Assembly (NCBI RefSeq): GCF_000967965.1
Contig: NZ_LACC01000002.1
Span: 186,001 to 250,000 of the forward strand
DNA: 64,000 nucleotides
From: Pseudomonas fluorescens
GTDB lineage: Bacteria; Pseudomonadota; Gammaproteobacteria; Pseudomonadales; Pseudomonadaceae
Reading direction: 5' to 3'
The translations under genes and the position numbers were made by a program. Shown piece after piece: positions 18,917-27,402 of the stretch (position 1 is its first letter; each line of letters begins with the position of its first letter). The notes under the pieces are model-generated. The model saw only the letters and a list, made by a program, of their open reading frames with translations. It was not told the origin of the DNA and did not search any database.

Positions 18917-19042
18917 TCAGTCTTCAATAAAACTTATCAAACGCTCGCGCGCAGCCTCCGGCTCACCCGGAACAGGGTCGGCTGCCGACAGAATGGGGGT
19001 GGAATAGAGAAACAGAAGAACCAATGCCAGACGCGTCACCAT
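18917..19042 (-). CDS. 41-residue exported peptide, unknown
   Basis: Short frame starting MVTRLALVLLFLYSTPIL with a clear signal peptide and a probable cleavage after LSAA, leaving a roughly 20-residue acidic peptide that ends LISFIED. AAGGA lies about 8 bases before the ATG. Too short for homology judgement by eye; the good ribosome site, the signal peptide and host-like codon use argue that it is real. It is one of four small exported or membrane products within 1.1 kb on the same strand. Confidence 0.5.
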   Translation of the reverse strand: MVTRLALVLLFLYSTPILSAADPVPGEPEAARERLISFIED

Positions 19043-19153
19043 GCTGCCGATCCTTGCCGTGAGGAGGGGTCAAAAAATCAGCGTCAATTTAAACGTATGG
19101 CCATGTGATATCAAGCGCGACATTGATGGCAAAATGATGCTGTCGCAAAAGCG

Positions 19154-19243
19154 TTATGCAGGAGCGACATCACTCTGATCATTTTCAACACCCGTGTTTC
19201 AACATCAGGGTCTTCGATCATCAGTGACTTCGCTCCTGCATAA
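19154..19243. repeat. Inverted repeat, 14-bp perfect arms
   Basis: TTATGCAGGAGCGA at 19154-19167 and its exact reverse complement TCGCTCCTGCATAA at 19230-19243, 62 bases apart; similarity continues imperfectly inward for about 14 more bases on each side (TCACT, GATC elements). REP-like architecture, but a different sequence from the two REP classes elsewhere in this window. Lies between two small exported-protein genes. Confidence 0.75.
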
Positions 19244-19259
19244 AGGCAGGGGTTGGCGT

Positions 19260-19439
19260 TCAGGCCTGGGTTTTGTGATCCAGCGCGGCGTAGAAGTTGG
19301 CGCTCTGTTGCAGGTACTTCTGGGTGTAGCTCTGGGTGTGGGCTTTTTTGTCGCTGATTTCAACGTTGGCACTGGCTGGCAGCGCAACAGTGGCAGAAAT
19401 GGCGGAAGCGGCAATGACAGAGAAGATGTTGAAGTTCAT
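19260..19439 (-). CDS. Small exported protein, unknown
   Basis: 59 residues from ATG 19439, with GAGGAA 9 bases upstream. Signal peptide MNFNIFSVIAASAISATVAL with a likely cleavage after PASA; the mature part is about 35 residues, polar, with SYTQKYLQQSANFYAALDH. A longer in-frame start at 19493 lacks a ribosome site and would hide the signal peptide. No known family. Likely periplasmic. Confidence 0.65.
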   Translation of the reverse strand: MNFNIFSVIAASAISATVALPASANVEISDKKAHTQSYTQKYLQQSANFYAALDHKTQA

Positions 19440-19595
19440 GGCGGTATTCCTCGGATTCAGTTGGCTTGCTTGCCCGGTGGGGCCGTGAAGCAAACTTAAC
19501 CCTCGAGGGTTCGTGCCTTGAAATGCTTTGTAGCAGTACCAGATATCAGCGTCATTAATAAAAGCAGGCAGGCCCTATCAACCGGGGCCTGCGGC

Positions 19596-20765
19596 TTATT
19601 GACGCAGCAAAAACCTGAGGTCGCTCGGGGCGTCCATCGGCAGTTTTTGCACGGTCTTGCCCAGCAGACCGGTCCTGGCGTCGCGTTCGACGACGACAAT
19701 CTGGTTGCTTTTCTGGTTGGCGATCAACAGGAACTTGCCGCTCGGGTCGAGGCTGAATTCCCGTGGATGATCGCCCTCCACCGCTCGCCGTTGCAGCTCA
19801 TTGAGGTGGCTGCTCGCCGGATCGATGGCAAACACCAACAGTTGATTGGCCGTGCCACGGTTGCTGACGTAGAGGAACTTGCCGTCAGCCGAGGCATGCA
19901 ACGCCGCCGCAGCCTTGTCCGAGACCGGTTGCCCAGCCGCCAGATCGACCATCTGCGTCTGTTCGAGTTGGCCGTCGTGGTAATCGAACACCGCCACTTG
20001 CGCGCTCATTTCCATGGTCAGCCAAGCGTGTTTGCCATCGGCGCTGAACAGCAGGTGGCGCGGCCCGCTGCCCGGCGGCAGTTGCACGAACGCCGGGGTG
20101 GCCGGGGTCAACGGCAGTTCTGGATTGGCCTTGGGGTCGAAGCGGTAGGCAAACACCTTGTCGGCGCCCAGGTCATTGACGAACACGTACTTGCCGTCCG
20201 GCGACGGGATGGTCGAATGCACGTGGGCCGAGGCCTGGCGCTCGGGATTGACCCGGCTCGCCGGGTGGCTGCTCATCTGTACCACCGGTTTGAGCTTGCC
20301 ATCGGCCGCCACCGGCAATACCGCGAGGGTGCCGCCCGGGTCTTCGGCCACCGAATAATTGCTGACAAACAAATGGCTGCCATCGGTGCTGAGACTGGAA
20401 TGGGTCGGCTCGTTGCCCAGGCTTTGCACCTGGCTGACCAGGCTCAGCGCATGGGTCTTGGGATCGATCGCGAAACTGCTGACGCGACCTACCGGATCGG
20501 CCTGGCCCGGGCCGTTTTCGTTGACCACGAACAGGTGTCGCTGATCCTTCGACAGGGTCAGCCACGACGGGTTTTCGCTCTTGATCACTTGCAGGGGGCT
20601 GGCATCGATCTGCCCGGTGCGGCTGTCGAAAGCCAGGCGATAGATGCCTTGGCTTTGACCGGCGGTGTAGGAGCCCACCAGCAGTTGATAGTCATCGGCG
20701 GATGCGACCTGGACGCCCATGGCGCCGATGCTGCCGGCCATCAACAGTGGCCAGAGGTTACGCAT
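19596..20765 (-). CDS. Exported beta-propeller lactonase family protein (6-phosphogluconolactonase-like)
   Basis: 389 residues from ATG 20765 (MRNLWPLLMAGS), preceded by AGGA; ATG 20780 is an alternative. A signal peptide ends near VQVASA. Seven-bladed propeller of the YbhE/lactonase family: YQLLVGSYTAGQSQGIYRL, PSWLTLSKDQRHLFVVNE, DGKYVFVNDLGADKVFAYRF, GSGPRHLLFSADGKHAWL, DGKFLYVSNRG, GDHPREFSLDPSGKFLL. Cytoplasmic relatives hydrolyse 6-phosphogluconolactone; an exported version more likely acts on a sugar lactone or another cyclic ester in the periplasm. It overlaps the upstream DUF5629-like gene by 8 bases. Confidence 0.85.
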   Translation of the reverse strand: MRNLWPLLMAGSIGAMGVQVASADDYQLLVGSYTAGQSQGIYRLAFDSRTGQIDASPLQVIKSENPSWLTLSKDQRHLFVVNENGPGQADPVGRVSSFAIDPKTHALSLVSQVQSLGNEPTHSSLSTDGSHLFVSNYSVAEDPGGTLAVLPVAADGKLKPVVQMSSHPASRVNPERQASAHVHSTIPSPDGKYVFVNDLGADKVFAYRFDPKANPELPLTPATPAFVQLPPGSGPRHLLFSADGKHAWLTMEMSAQVAVFDYHDGQLEQTQMVDLAAGQPVSDKAAAALHASADGKFLYVSNRGTANQLLVFAIDPASSHLNELQRRAVEGDHPREFSLDPSGKFLLIANQKSNQIVVVERDARTGLLGKTVQKLPMDAPSDLRFLLRQ

Positions 20766-21054
20766 CGTCCTGGTCGTCATCTTCGTTGTCACCGCTGACG
20801 ACATCGCCCAGGCACACCAAACGGTGTTCACCCGAGTCACCGGTGATCAACCAGCTTTGCAGCATGGTGTCGAAGGTTGCAGCCTGGATCTGCGCCGGGG
20901 TGAACTCCCAGTGTTTGGCCGCACGGCCATCCATGCATTCAACGTGCAGGTTATCAAACTCGTCGAGGGCGAATTCGAAGGCATGCAGCCCGTCGATTTC
21001 GACCATTCCGCAGTGTTCGAGGGCATTGAGCAAGGTGTCGGTTGGGGCAGTCAT
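20758..21054 (-). CDS. Conserved small acidic protein (possibly DUF5629)
   Basis: 98 residues, no signal peptide, cytoplasmic by composition, with an acidic C-terminus DNEDDDQDD. Contains GLHAFEFALDEFDNLHVECM and SGEHRLVCLGD, which fit a family of about 100 residues largely restricted to Pseudomonas that I recall as DUF5629; the name is from memory. Coupled to the lactonase-like gene downstream by an 8-base overlap. Function unknown. Confidence 0.7.
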   Translation of the reverse strand: MTAPTDTLLNALEHCGMVEIDGLHAFEFALDEFDNLHVECMDGRAAKHWEFTPAQIQAATFDTMLQSWLITGDSGEHRLVCLGDVVSGDNEDDDQDDA

Positions 21055-21111
21055 GGCAATCAGTCTTTAAATGAGAAAAACGCAATGATAGCTCATTGTG
21101 TCCCGATCCAA

Positions 21112-21201
21112 TGTAGGACCGAGCCTGCTCGCGATAGCGGTATTCCTGTCGATGTAGATGTTGACGGGTAGTCCGCATTCGCGAGCAGGCTCGCTCCCAC
21201 A
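21112..21201. repeat. REP doublet (REPIN), GAGCAGGCT class
   Basis: Left arm TGTAGGACCGAGCCTGCTCG and right arm CGCGAGCAGGCTCGCTCCCA in inverse orientation. Between the small acidic gene and the aldehyde dehydrogenase gene. Confidence 0.85.
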
Positions 21202-21218
21202 GGGATTGTGCTTGTCTG

Positions 21219-22799
21219 CTACAGCGCCTCGCGGGACGACTGCCCATCCACCAGTCGCTGGATGCGCAGCGGATTGCCGTTCTTCAGCGCATCCGGCAGC
21301 AGGCTGTCCGGGTAGTTCTGGAAGCACACCGGGCGCAGGAAACGATCGATGGCCAGTGTGCCCACCGACGTACCGCGCGCATCGGACGTTGCCGGGTAAG
21401 GCCCGCCGTGGACCATCGAATCGCAGACTTCCACACCGGTCGGATAGCCATTGAGCAGGATGCGTCCGACCTTCTGTTCCAGCAACGCCGTCAGCCCGAC
21501 GAACTGCTCGAAGTCTTCCGGCTCGCCAATGACGGTGGCGGTCAGCTGACCGTGCAGGCCGTTCAAGGCTGCCATCAGTTGCGCAGGATCTGCCACTTCA
21601 ACCACCACCGTGGTCGGGCCGAACACTTCCTCTTGCAACACTTCATCGCCATCGAGCAGCAGGCTGACATCGGCCTTGAACAACTGTGGCTGTGCCTGCT
21701 TGCCCTGCTGCGGATTGCCGGCCAGATGCTCAACCCCCGGATGCGCGAGGAGCTTTTGCACGCCCTGGCCATAGCTGCTCAGGGTTCCGGCATTGAGCAT
21801 GGTTTGCGCCGGCTGATCACCCATCATCCCGGCCACTTGCTGCACAAAGGCACTGAATGACGCTGAGCGAATGCCAATCACCAGGCCCGGATTGGTGCAG
21901 AACTGGCCGCAGCCCTGAACCACCGATGCCGTGAGGTCCCGGGCGACCGTGTCGGCCCGCGCCTGCAACGCCTGGGGCAACACGATCACCGGGTTGATGC
22001 TGGACATCTCGGCGAACACCGGAATCGGTTGCGCACGGGCTGCCGCCATGTCGCACAAGGCACGACCGCCCTTGAGCGAACCGGTGAAACCCACGGCCTG
22101 AATCGCCGGATGCTTGACCAGCGCCTCGCCGACGCCACCACCGTAGATCATGTTGAATACCCCGGCCGGCATCCCGGTTTTCTCGGCGGCGCGAATGATC
22201 GCATCCGCCACCCATTCAGCCGTGGTCATGTGACCGCTGTGGGCCTTGAACACCACCGGGCACCCGGCGGCCAGCGCCGAAGCGGTATCGCCGCCGGCGG
22301 TGGAGAACGCCAGCGGAAAGTTGCTGGCACCGAACACCGCCACAGGTCCGAGGCCGATACGGTATTGACGCAGGTCCGGACGCGGCAACGGTTGACGCTC
22401 CGGCAATGCCCGGTCGATTCGCGCACCGTAGAAATCCCCGCGACGCAGGACTTTGGCAAACAGGCGCATCTGGCCGCTAGTACGTCCACGCTCGCCTTGA
22501 ATCCGCCCCGCCGGCAACGCCGTTTCGCGGCAGACCACAGCGACAAAATCATCACCGAGGGCATCCAGTTCATCGGCAATGGCCTCGAGAAACTGCGCCC
22601 GCCGCTCCGCACTCAAGCTGCGGAAGGCCGGATACGCGGCCGCCGCCGCGTTGGCCGCCGCATCGACTTCCTGCAGGGTCGCCTGATAAAAATCGTCGGG
22701 CAAGGCCTCGCCCGTCGTCGCATCGACACTCTGCAACTTGACGCTGCCGGCGGCGCTGCGTTGGCCGCCGATGTAGTTGTGTCCAAGAATCCGGGTCAT
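21219..22799 (-). CDS. 2-oxoglutarate semialdehyde dehydrogenase (NADP-type aldehyde dehydrogenase)
   Basis: 526 residues. Aldehyde dehydrogenase fold with the N-terminal MTRILGHNYIGGQRSAAG typical of the ketoglutarate semialdehyde dehydrogenase branch. Catalytic Cys301 in QGCGQFCTNPG, general base Glu264 in VFAEMSSINPV, cofactor site FTGSLKGG (238-245). Oxidises 2,5-dioxopentanoate to 2-oxoglutarate, the last step of non-phosphorylating pentose-acid or hexarate breakdown. It lies 10 bases downstream of the FAH-type gene, so the two form an operon. The substrate is inferred from neighbours. Confidence 0.9.
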   Translation of the reverse strand: MTRILGHNYIGGQRSAAGSVKLQSVDATTGEALPDDFYQATLQEVDAAANAAAAAYPAFRSLSAERRAQFLEAIADELDALGDDFVAVVCRETALPAGRIQGERGRTSGQMRLFAKVLRRGDFYGARIDRALPERQPLPRPDLRQYRIGLGPVAVFGASNFPLAFSTAGGDTASALAAGCPVVFKAHSGHMTTAEWVADAIIRAAEKTGMPAGVFNMIYGGGVGEALVKHPAIQAVGFTGSLKGGRALCDMAAARAQPIPVFAEMSSINPVIVLPQALQARADTVARDLTASVVQGCGQFCTNPGLVIGIRSASFSAFVQQVAGMMGDQPAQTMLNAGTLSSYGQGVQKLLAHPGVEHLAGNPQQGKQAQPQLFKADVSLLLDGDEVLQEEVFGPTTVVVEVADPAQLMAALNGLHGQLTATVIGEPEDFEQFVGLTALLEQKVGRILLNGYPTGVEVCDSMVHGGPYPATSDARGTSVGTLAIDRFLRPVCFQNYPDSLLPDALKNGNPLRIQRLVDGQSSREAL

Positions 22800-22809
22800 G
22801 GGTAACTCC

Positions 22810-23802
22810 TCAAAGTGTGCCGACGGTGCCGGGTTCGAAAGCCGCTGCGACGGGTGCGATGCCGTTGATCAATGGCGCGCCGAATTCAGCCTGGGTGATC
22901 TCGAACACGTCACCCGGTTGCGTGCGAATACCGTCGGCAAAGGACAGGGTCGCCGTGCCGAAGAAGTGAATGTGCACGTCCCCCGGGCGCAGGAACTGGC
23001 TGTACTTGAAATGATGGAATTCGAGGTTGGCGAGGCTGTGGCACATGTTCGCCTCGCCACTGAGAAACTCGTTCTGCCACAGCACTTCGCCGTCGCGCAG
23101 GATGCGGCTGGTGCCCGCCAGATGCTGCGGCAGTTCGCCGACCCGCAGCTCCGGACCATAGCTGCAGCTGCGCAGTTTCGAGTGGGCCAGGTACAGGTAG
23201 TTCTTGCGCTCCATGACGTGGTCGGAGAACTCGTTGCCCACGGCAAAACCCAGGCGATACGGCTTGCCGTCGTGACCGATCACGTACAGGCCGGCGATCT
23301 CCGGCTCTTCACCGGCATCTTCGGCAAACGGCGGCAGGGGAAACGGCTGGCCGGGCCGGACGACGATGCTGCCATCGCCTTTATAGAACCATTCCGGCTG
23401 CACACCGGCTTCATCTGCCACCGGTTTACCGCCCTCCACACCCCACTTGAAGATGCGCATGGTGTCGGTCATCGCGGTTTCGTCGCCACTTTGCTGGTGC
23501 ATCTTGTCCCGGGCCGACGCACTGCCCAGATGGGTCAGGCCCGTGCCGCTGACCAGCATGTGCGCCGGGTCCGCGTGGTCCAGCGGCGGCAGGATGCGTC
23601 GCTGCGTAAGCAGTTCGGTATAGTCGTGGCTGATGCCCAGCCCCAGGCTTTGTACCTGTTGCTCAAGGCTTGCGCCCGCCTCGATCGCCGCCAATGCCAG
23701 ATCGCGAACGGTGCGCGCATCCTGCACTTCACGGACCAGCCCTGCCTCGACCACACCGACACGGCGTTCGCCGTTACTCAATTCGAACTGAACCAAACGC
23801 AT
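22810..23802 (-). CDS. AraD1-family FAH-fold enzyme (L-2-keto-3-deoxyarabonate dehydratase-like, GguC-like)
   Basis: 330 residues. Starts MRLVQFELSNGERRVGVVE; the fumarylacetoacetate-hydrolase core is visible in PLDHADPAHMLVSGTGLTH, EPEIAGLYVIGHDGKPYRLG (metal-site glutamates), FAVGNEFSDHVMERKNYLYL and the terminal HIHFFGTATLSFADGI. This composition is that of AraD1/GguC proteins, which replace the DHDPS-type enzyme in some pentonate pathways and dehydrate 2-keto-3-deoxy-pentonate to 2-oxoglutarate semialdehyde. The neighbours (dehydratase and semialdehyde dehydrogenase) fit exactly. The enzymatic call is from family and context. Confidence 0.85.
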   Translation of the reverse strand: MRLVQFELSNGERRVGVVEAGLVREVQDARTVRDLALAAIEAGASLEQQVQSLGLGISHDYTELLTQRRILPPLDHADPAHMLVSGTGLTHLGSASARDKMHQQSGDETAMTDTMRIFKWGVEGGKPVADEAGVQPEWFYKGDGSIVVRPGQPFPLPPFAEDAGEEPEIAGLYVIGHDGKPYRLGFAVGNEFSDHVMERKNYLYLAHSKLRSCSYGPELRVGELPQHLAGTSRILRDGEVLWQNEFLSGEANMCHSLANLEFHHFKYSQFLRPGDVHIHFFGTATLSFADGIRTQPGDVFEITQAEFGAPLINGIAPVAAAFEPGTVGTL

Positions 23803-23839
23803 GAATTTTCTCCTATTCCTTCAAAACACCGCAGATCCC

Positions 23840-23929
23840 TGTAGGAGTGAGCCTGCTCGCGATAGCGATGTATCAGTCACCGACAACATTGGATGTGCCG
23901 ACGCTATCGCGAGCAGGCTCACTCCTACA
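23840..23929. repeat. REP doublet (REPIN), GAGCAGGCT class
   Basis: TGTAGGAGTGAGCCTGCTCG and its inverse, the right arm ending GCTCACTCCTACA, 6 bases before the MFS stop codon. Separates the MFS gene from the enzyme pair downstream. Confidence 0.88.
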
Positions 23930-23934
23930 TTGGA

Positions 23935-25242
23935 TTAGCGTGCACTTGCTGCAAATTGATCGGCTGGCAGGACGTGTTTGCGTTCCAGCAGGCGATAGAC
24001 GACGCCAGTCAGAATCAGCCCGAACACCATCACCCCCGACAGGAAGTACAGGCCCGAAGCCAGATTGCCGGTGTATTCCTTGAGTGCACCGATCACGAAT
24101 GGGCCAAGGTAGCCGCCGAGGTTGCCCACCGAGTTGATCAAGGCGATCCCCGCCGCCGCACTGGCGCCGGCGAAGAAGCGGCCCGGCAAGGTCCAGAACA
24201 CCGCCGTGCAAGAGAACAATGCGAACGCCACCAGGCACAGCGCCGCCAGTTGCAGCACCGGCACCGACAGCCAGGCGCTGAGGAACAGGCCAATCGCACC
24301 CAGCACGTAAAGCACGGCGAGGTGGCCATAGCGGTCGTTCAAGCGGTCGGAACTGCGCGGAATGATCAGCAGGCCGATGATCCCGAAGATGTACGGCACC
24401 GCGGAAACGAAACCGGTCACCAGGTCGCTGCCACCGAACTGCTTGATCAGGGTCGGCAGCCACAAGCCCAGGCCATAGATACTCAGGGTTACCGGCAGGT
24501 AGAACAGCGCCAGCAGCAGGACACGCTTGTCCTTGAGGGCGTGCAACGGGTTGCCGTGACGGGTCTGGCCGTAGGCATCCAGATCCTTTTTCAGCTCTCC
24601 GCTCAGCCAGTCCTTTTCCGCCTGGTCCATCCACTTCACTTGCTGCGGGCCGTCCGGCAGGTAGCGCAGCACCGGCCATGTCAGCAGGATCGCCGGGCAG
24701 CCAATGACGATGAACAGCCACTGCCAGCCGTGCAGGCCCAACACGCCGTCCATGCCCAGCAAGCCACCGGACACCGGGCCGGTGATCATCATTGCGATGG
24801 GTTGCGACAGGATGAACAACCCGAGGATCTTGCCGCGATGGCGCACCGGGAACCATTGGGTGATGTAGTACAGAACGCCCGGGAAGAACCCGGCTTCGGC
24901 GGCGCCGAGCAGAAAGCGCATCACATAGAAGCTGTTCGGCCCCTGGACGAACGCCATGCCGATGGTGATGGCGCCCCAGGTGATCATGATCCGCGCGAAC
25001 CAGCGGCGTGCGCCGAAGCGGTCGAGCATCAGGTTGCTGGGGATTTCCAGCAGGAAGTAGCCGATGAAGAACAGCCCGGCGCCAAGACCGTAGGCGGCAT
25101 CGCCCAGGCCGATGTCGGCGCCCATGTGCAATTTGGCGAAGCCCACCGCGGAGCGGTCCACATAGGCGATCAGGTACAGCAGGATCAGGAAGGGAATCAG
25201 TTTCAGCGTGATGCGACGGATAAGCCGCAGTTCCTGGCTCAT
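23935..25242 (-). CDS. MFS transporter, anion:cation symporter (ACS) family
   Basis: 435 residues with about 12 membrane segments. The N-terminus RRITLKLIPFLILLYLIAYVDR, SAVGFAKLHM and the loop LDRFGARRWFARIMITWG are signatures of the ACS family, which takes up organic and sugar acids with H+. Diverges from the dehydratase gene across a 194-base region bearing two operator-like sites. Most likely imports the sugar acid degraded by the cluster (aldonate or aldarate); family members carry tartrate, hexuronates and galactonate. Confidence 0.9.
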   Translation of the reverse strand: MSQELRLIRRITLKLIPFLILLYLIAYVDRSAVGFAKLHMGADIGLGDAAYGLGAGLFFIGYFLLEIPSNLMLDRFGARRWFARIMITWGAITIGMAFVQGPNSFYVMRFLLGAAEAGFFPGVLYYITQWFPVRHRGKILGLFILSQPIAMMITGPVSGGLLGMDGVLGLHGWQWLFIVIGCPAILLTWPVLRYLPDGPQQVKWMDQAEKDWLSGELKKDLDAYGQTRHGNPLHALKDKRVLLLALFYLPVTLSIYGLGLWLPTLIKQFGGSDLVTGFVSAVPYIFGIIGLLIIPRSSDRLNDRYGHLAVLYVLGAIGLFLSAWLSVPVLQLAALCLVAFALFSCTAVFWTLPGRFFAGASAAAGIALINSVGNLGGYLGPFVIGALKEYTGNLASGLYFLSGVMVFGLILTGVVYRLLERKHVLPADQFAASAR

Positions 25243-25335
25243 GAGATCGGTCTCCGATTGTTGTTGTTATAGAACCTCGGGGGACGCCTCTCGCGAAAAA
25301 TTCGCCAGGGCCATTCCTCCGTTTGAGCGGACTAT

Positions 25336-25348
25336 ATAGTAATACTAT
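25336..25348. promoter_or_regulatory. Operator-like site 1 (ATAGT-N3-ACTAT)
   Basis: Exact 5+5 palindrome around a 3-base spacer, ATAGTAATACTAT, in the divergent MFS/dehydratase promoter region, 94 bases upstream of the MFS start. The spacing suits a FadR-type GntR dimer; a GntR gene lies at 27403. Confidence 0.55.
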
Positions 25349-25410
25349 TTACTCAACAACACTTCCAAAGCGCTCAATTTACGCCTATGTTACGCCTCAC
25401 CTCGAACAAT

Positions 25411-25423
25411 ATAGTCATACAAT
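25411..25423. promoter_or_regulatory. Operator-like site 2 (ATAGT-N3-ACAAT)
   Basis: ATAGTCATACAAT, matching site 1 at 11 of 13 positions, 75 bases away and 14 bases upstream of the dehydratase ATG, where bound repressor would block the transcript start or leader. Confidence 0.5.
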
Positions 25424-25436
25424 AAGAGAACCGATC

Positions 25437-27173
25437 ATGTCTGATAAGAAACCCACCCTGCGCTCCGCCCAATGGTTTGGCACGGCTGACAAGAACGGCT
25501 TCATGTACCGCAGCTGGATGAAGAATCAGGGCATCGCCGACCACCAGTTCCATGGCAAGCCGATCATCGGCATCTGCAACACCTGGTCGGAACTGACCCC
25601 GTGCAACGCGCATTTCCGCCAGATTGCCGAGCATGTCAAACGCGGGGTGATCGAGGCCGGCGGTTTTCCGGTGGAGTTTCCGGTGTTCTCCAACGGCGAA
25701 TCGAACCTGCGCCCTACCGCCATGCTCACCCGCAACCTGGCGAGCATGGACGTCGAAGAAGCCATTCGCGGTAACCCGATTGACGGCGTGGTGCTGCTGA
25801 CCGGTTGCGACAAAACCACCCCGGCCTTGCTGATGGGCGCCGCCAGTTGCGACGTGCCGGCCATCGTCGTCACCGGCGGGCCGATGCTCAACGGCAAGCA
25901 CAAGGGCAAGGACATCGGCTCCGGCACGGTGGTCTGGCAGCTCAGCGAACAGGTCAAGGCCGGCACCATCAGCATCGACGATTTCCTCGCGGCCGAGGGC
26001 GGCATGTCCCGCTCGGCCGGCACCTGCAACACCATGGGCACCGCCTCGACCATGGCCTGCATGGCCGAAGCACTGGGCACTTCCCTGCCCCACAACGCGG
26101 CGATCCCGGCCGTGGATGCACGCCGCTATGTGCTGGCGCACATGTCCGGCATGCGTGCCGTGGAGATGGTGCGTGAAGACTTGAAGCTGTCGAAGATCCT
26201 GACCAAGGAAGCCTTCGAAAACGCCATTCGCGTCAATGCCGCTATCGGCGGTTCGACCAACGCCGTGATCCACCTGAAAGCCATCGCCGGGCGCATTGGC
26301 GTCGAGTTGGACCTGGATGACTGGACCCGTATCGGTCGCGGCATGCCGACCATCGTCGACCTGCAACCGTCCGGGCGCTTCCTGATGGAAGAGTTCTATT
26401 ACGCCGGTGGCTTGCCGGCCGTGCTGCGTCGCCTCGGTGAAGCCAACCTGATCCCGAACCCGAATGCCTTGACCGTCAACGGCAAGTCCATCGGCGAGAA
26501 CACCAGGGACGCGCCGATCTATGGCGAGGACGAAGTGATCCGCACCCTCGACAACCCGATCCGCGCCGACGGCGGCATCTGTGTATTGCGCGGCAACCTG
26601 GCACCGCTGGGCGCCGTGCTCAAGCCGTCCGCCGCCACGCCCGAACTGATGCAGCATCGCGGCCGCGCGGTGGTGTTCGAGAACTTCGACATGTACAAGG
26701 CGCGGATCAACGACCCGGAACTGGACGTGGATGCCGACTCGATCCTGGTGATGAAGAACTGCGGGCCGAAGGGTTATCCGGGCATGGCCGAAGTGGGCAA
26801 CATGGGCCTGCCGGCCAAGCTGCTGGCCCAGGGTGTGACCGACATGGTGCGTATTTCCGATGCGCGCATGAGTGGCACCGCGTACGGCACGGTTGTCCTG
26901 CACGTCGCCCCGGAAGCCGCTGCCGGCGGACCGCTGGCCGCAGTGAAAGAAGGCGACTGGATCGAACTCGATTGCGCCAGCGGCCGTTTGCACCTGGATA
27001 TTCCGGACGCCGAACTGGCCGCGCGCATGGCTGACCTGCAACCGCCGCAGAACCTGATCGTCGGTGGGTATCGCCAGCTGTACATCGACCATGTGCTGCA
27101 AGCCGACCAGGGTTGCGACTTCGACTTCCTGGTCGGTTGCCGCGGGGCTGAAGTGCCGCGTCACTCGCACTGA
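25437..27173 (+). CDS. IlvD/Edd-family dehydratase, probable L-arabinonate dehydratase
   Basis: 578 residues from ATG 25437 (MSDKKPTLRSAQWFG); a longer upstream frame would run through the operator region and is rejected. Cysteines 56 (TPCN), 124 (LTGCDKTTPA) and 197 (SAGTCNTMGT) have the spacings 68 and 73 of the [2Fe-2S] ligands in L-arabinonate dehydratase. MSDARMSGTAYGT near the C-terminus supplies the Mg/substrate site. Converts the pentonate to 2-keto-3-deoxypentonate, substrate of the AraD1-type enzyme encoded across the divergent promoter. Related sugar acids (D-fuconate, L-fuconate, D-xylonate) cannot be excluded. Confidence 0.88.
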   Translation: MSDKKPTLRSAQWFGTADKNGFMYRSWMKNQGIADHQFHGKPIIGICNTWSELTPCNAHFRQIAEHVKRGVIEAGGFPVEFPVFSNGESNLRPTAMLTRNLASMDVEEAIRGNPIDGVVLLTGCDKTTPALLMGAASCDVPAIVVTGGPMLNGKHKGKDIGSGTVVWQLSEQVKAGTISIDDFLAAEGGMSRSAGTCNTMGTASTMACMAEALGTSLPHNAAIPAVDARRYVLAHMSGMRAVEMVREDLKLSKILTKEAFENAIRVNAAIGGSTNAVIHLKAIAGRIGVELDLDDWTRIGRGMPTIVDLQPSGRFLMEEFYYAGGLPAVLRRLGEANLIPNPNALTVNGKSIGENTRDAPIYGEDEVIRTLDNPIRADGGICVLRGNLAPLGAVLKPSAATPELMQHRGRAVVFENFDMYKARINDPELDVDADSILVMKNCGPKGYPGMAEVGNMGLPAKLLAQGVTDMVRISDARMSGTAYGTVVLHVAPEAAAGGPLAAVKEGDWIELDCASGRLHLDIPDAELAARMADLQPPQNLIVGGYRQLYIDHVLQADQGCDFDFLVGCRGAEVPRHSH

Positions 27174-27187
27174 CACTGCATACTCCA

Positions 27188-27314
27188 CGAGGGAGCTTGC
27201 TCCCGTTGGGCTGCGAAGCAGCCCTAATGAAGGTTATCGCAATTGGTCAGTCAGACCGCGCGAACCGAATTGCGTCTGCTACGCAGCCGAGCGGGAGCAA
27301 GCTCCCTCGCCACA
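27188..27314. repeat. REP doublet (REPIN), GGGAGCTTGCTCCC class
   Basis: CGAGGGAGCTTGCTCCCGTT at the left, inverse GGGAGCAAGCTCCCTCGCCACA ending at 27314, inner GCTGCGAAGC/ACGCAGC arms. Between the dehydratase and GntR genes, so the regulator may be transcribed separately. Confidence 0.85.
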
Positions 27315-27402
27315 AAATACTCACTGATTTTGAGGCCTGATGCATCCCGCCGCGCCTGCTATCATGCGCGACACCTATTCGCACAGGACCGCGTCGCTCC
27401 CC

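Noticed and set aside
23893..25272. 459-residue plus frame over the MFS gene
   Set aside because: Antisense to a 12-segment transporter; rich in His, Gln and Arg with no hydrophobic or domain structure.
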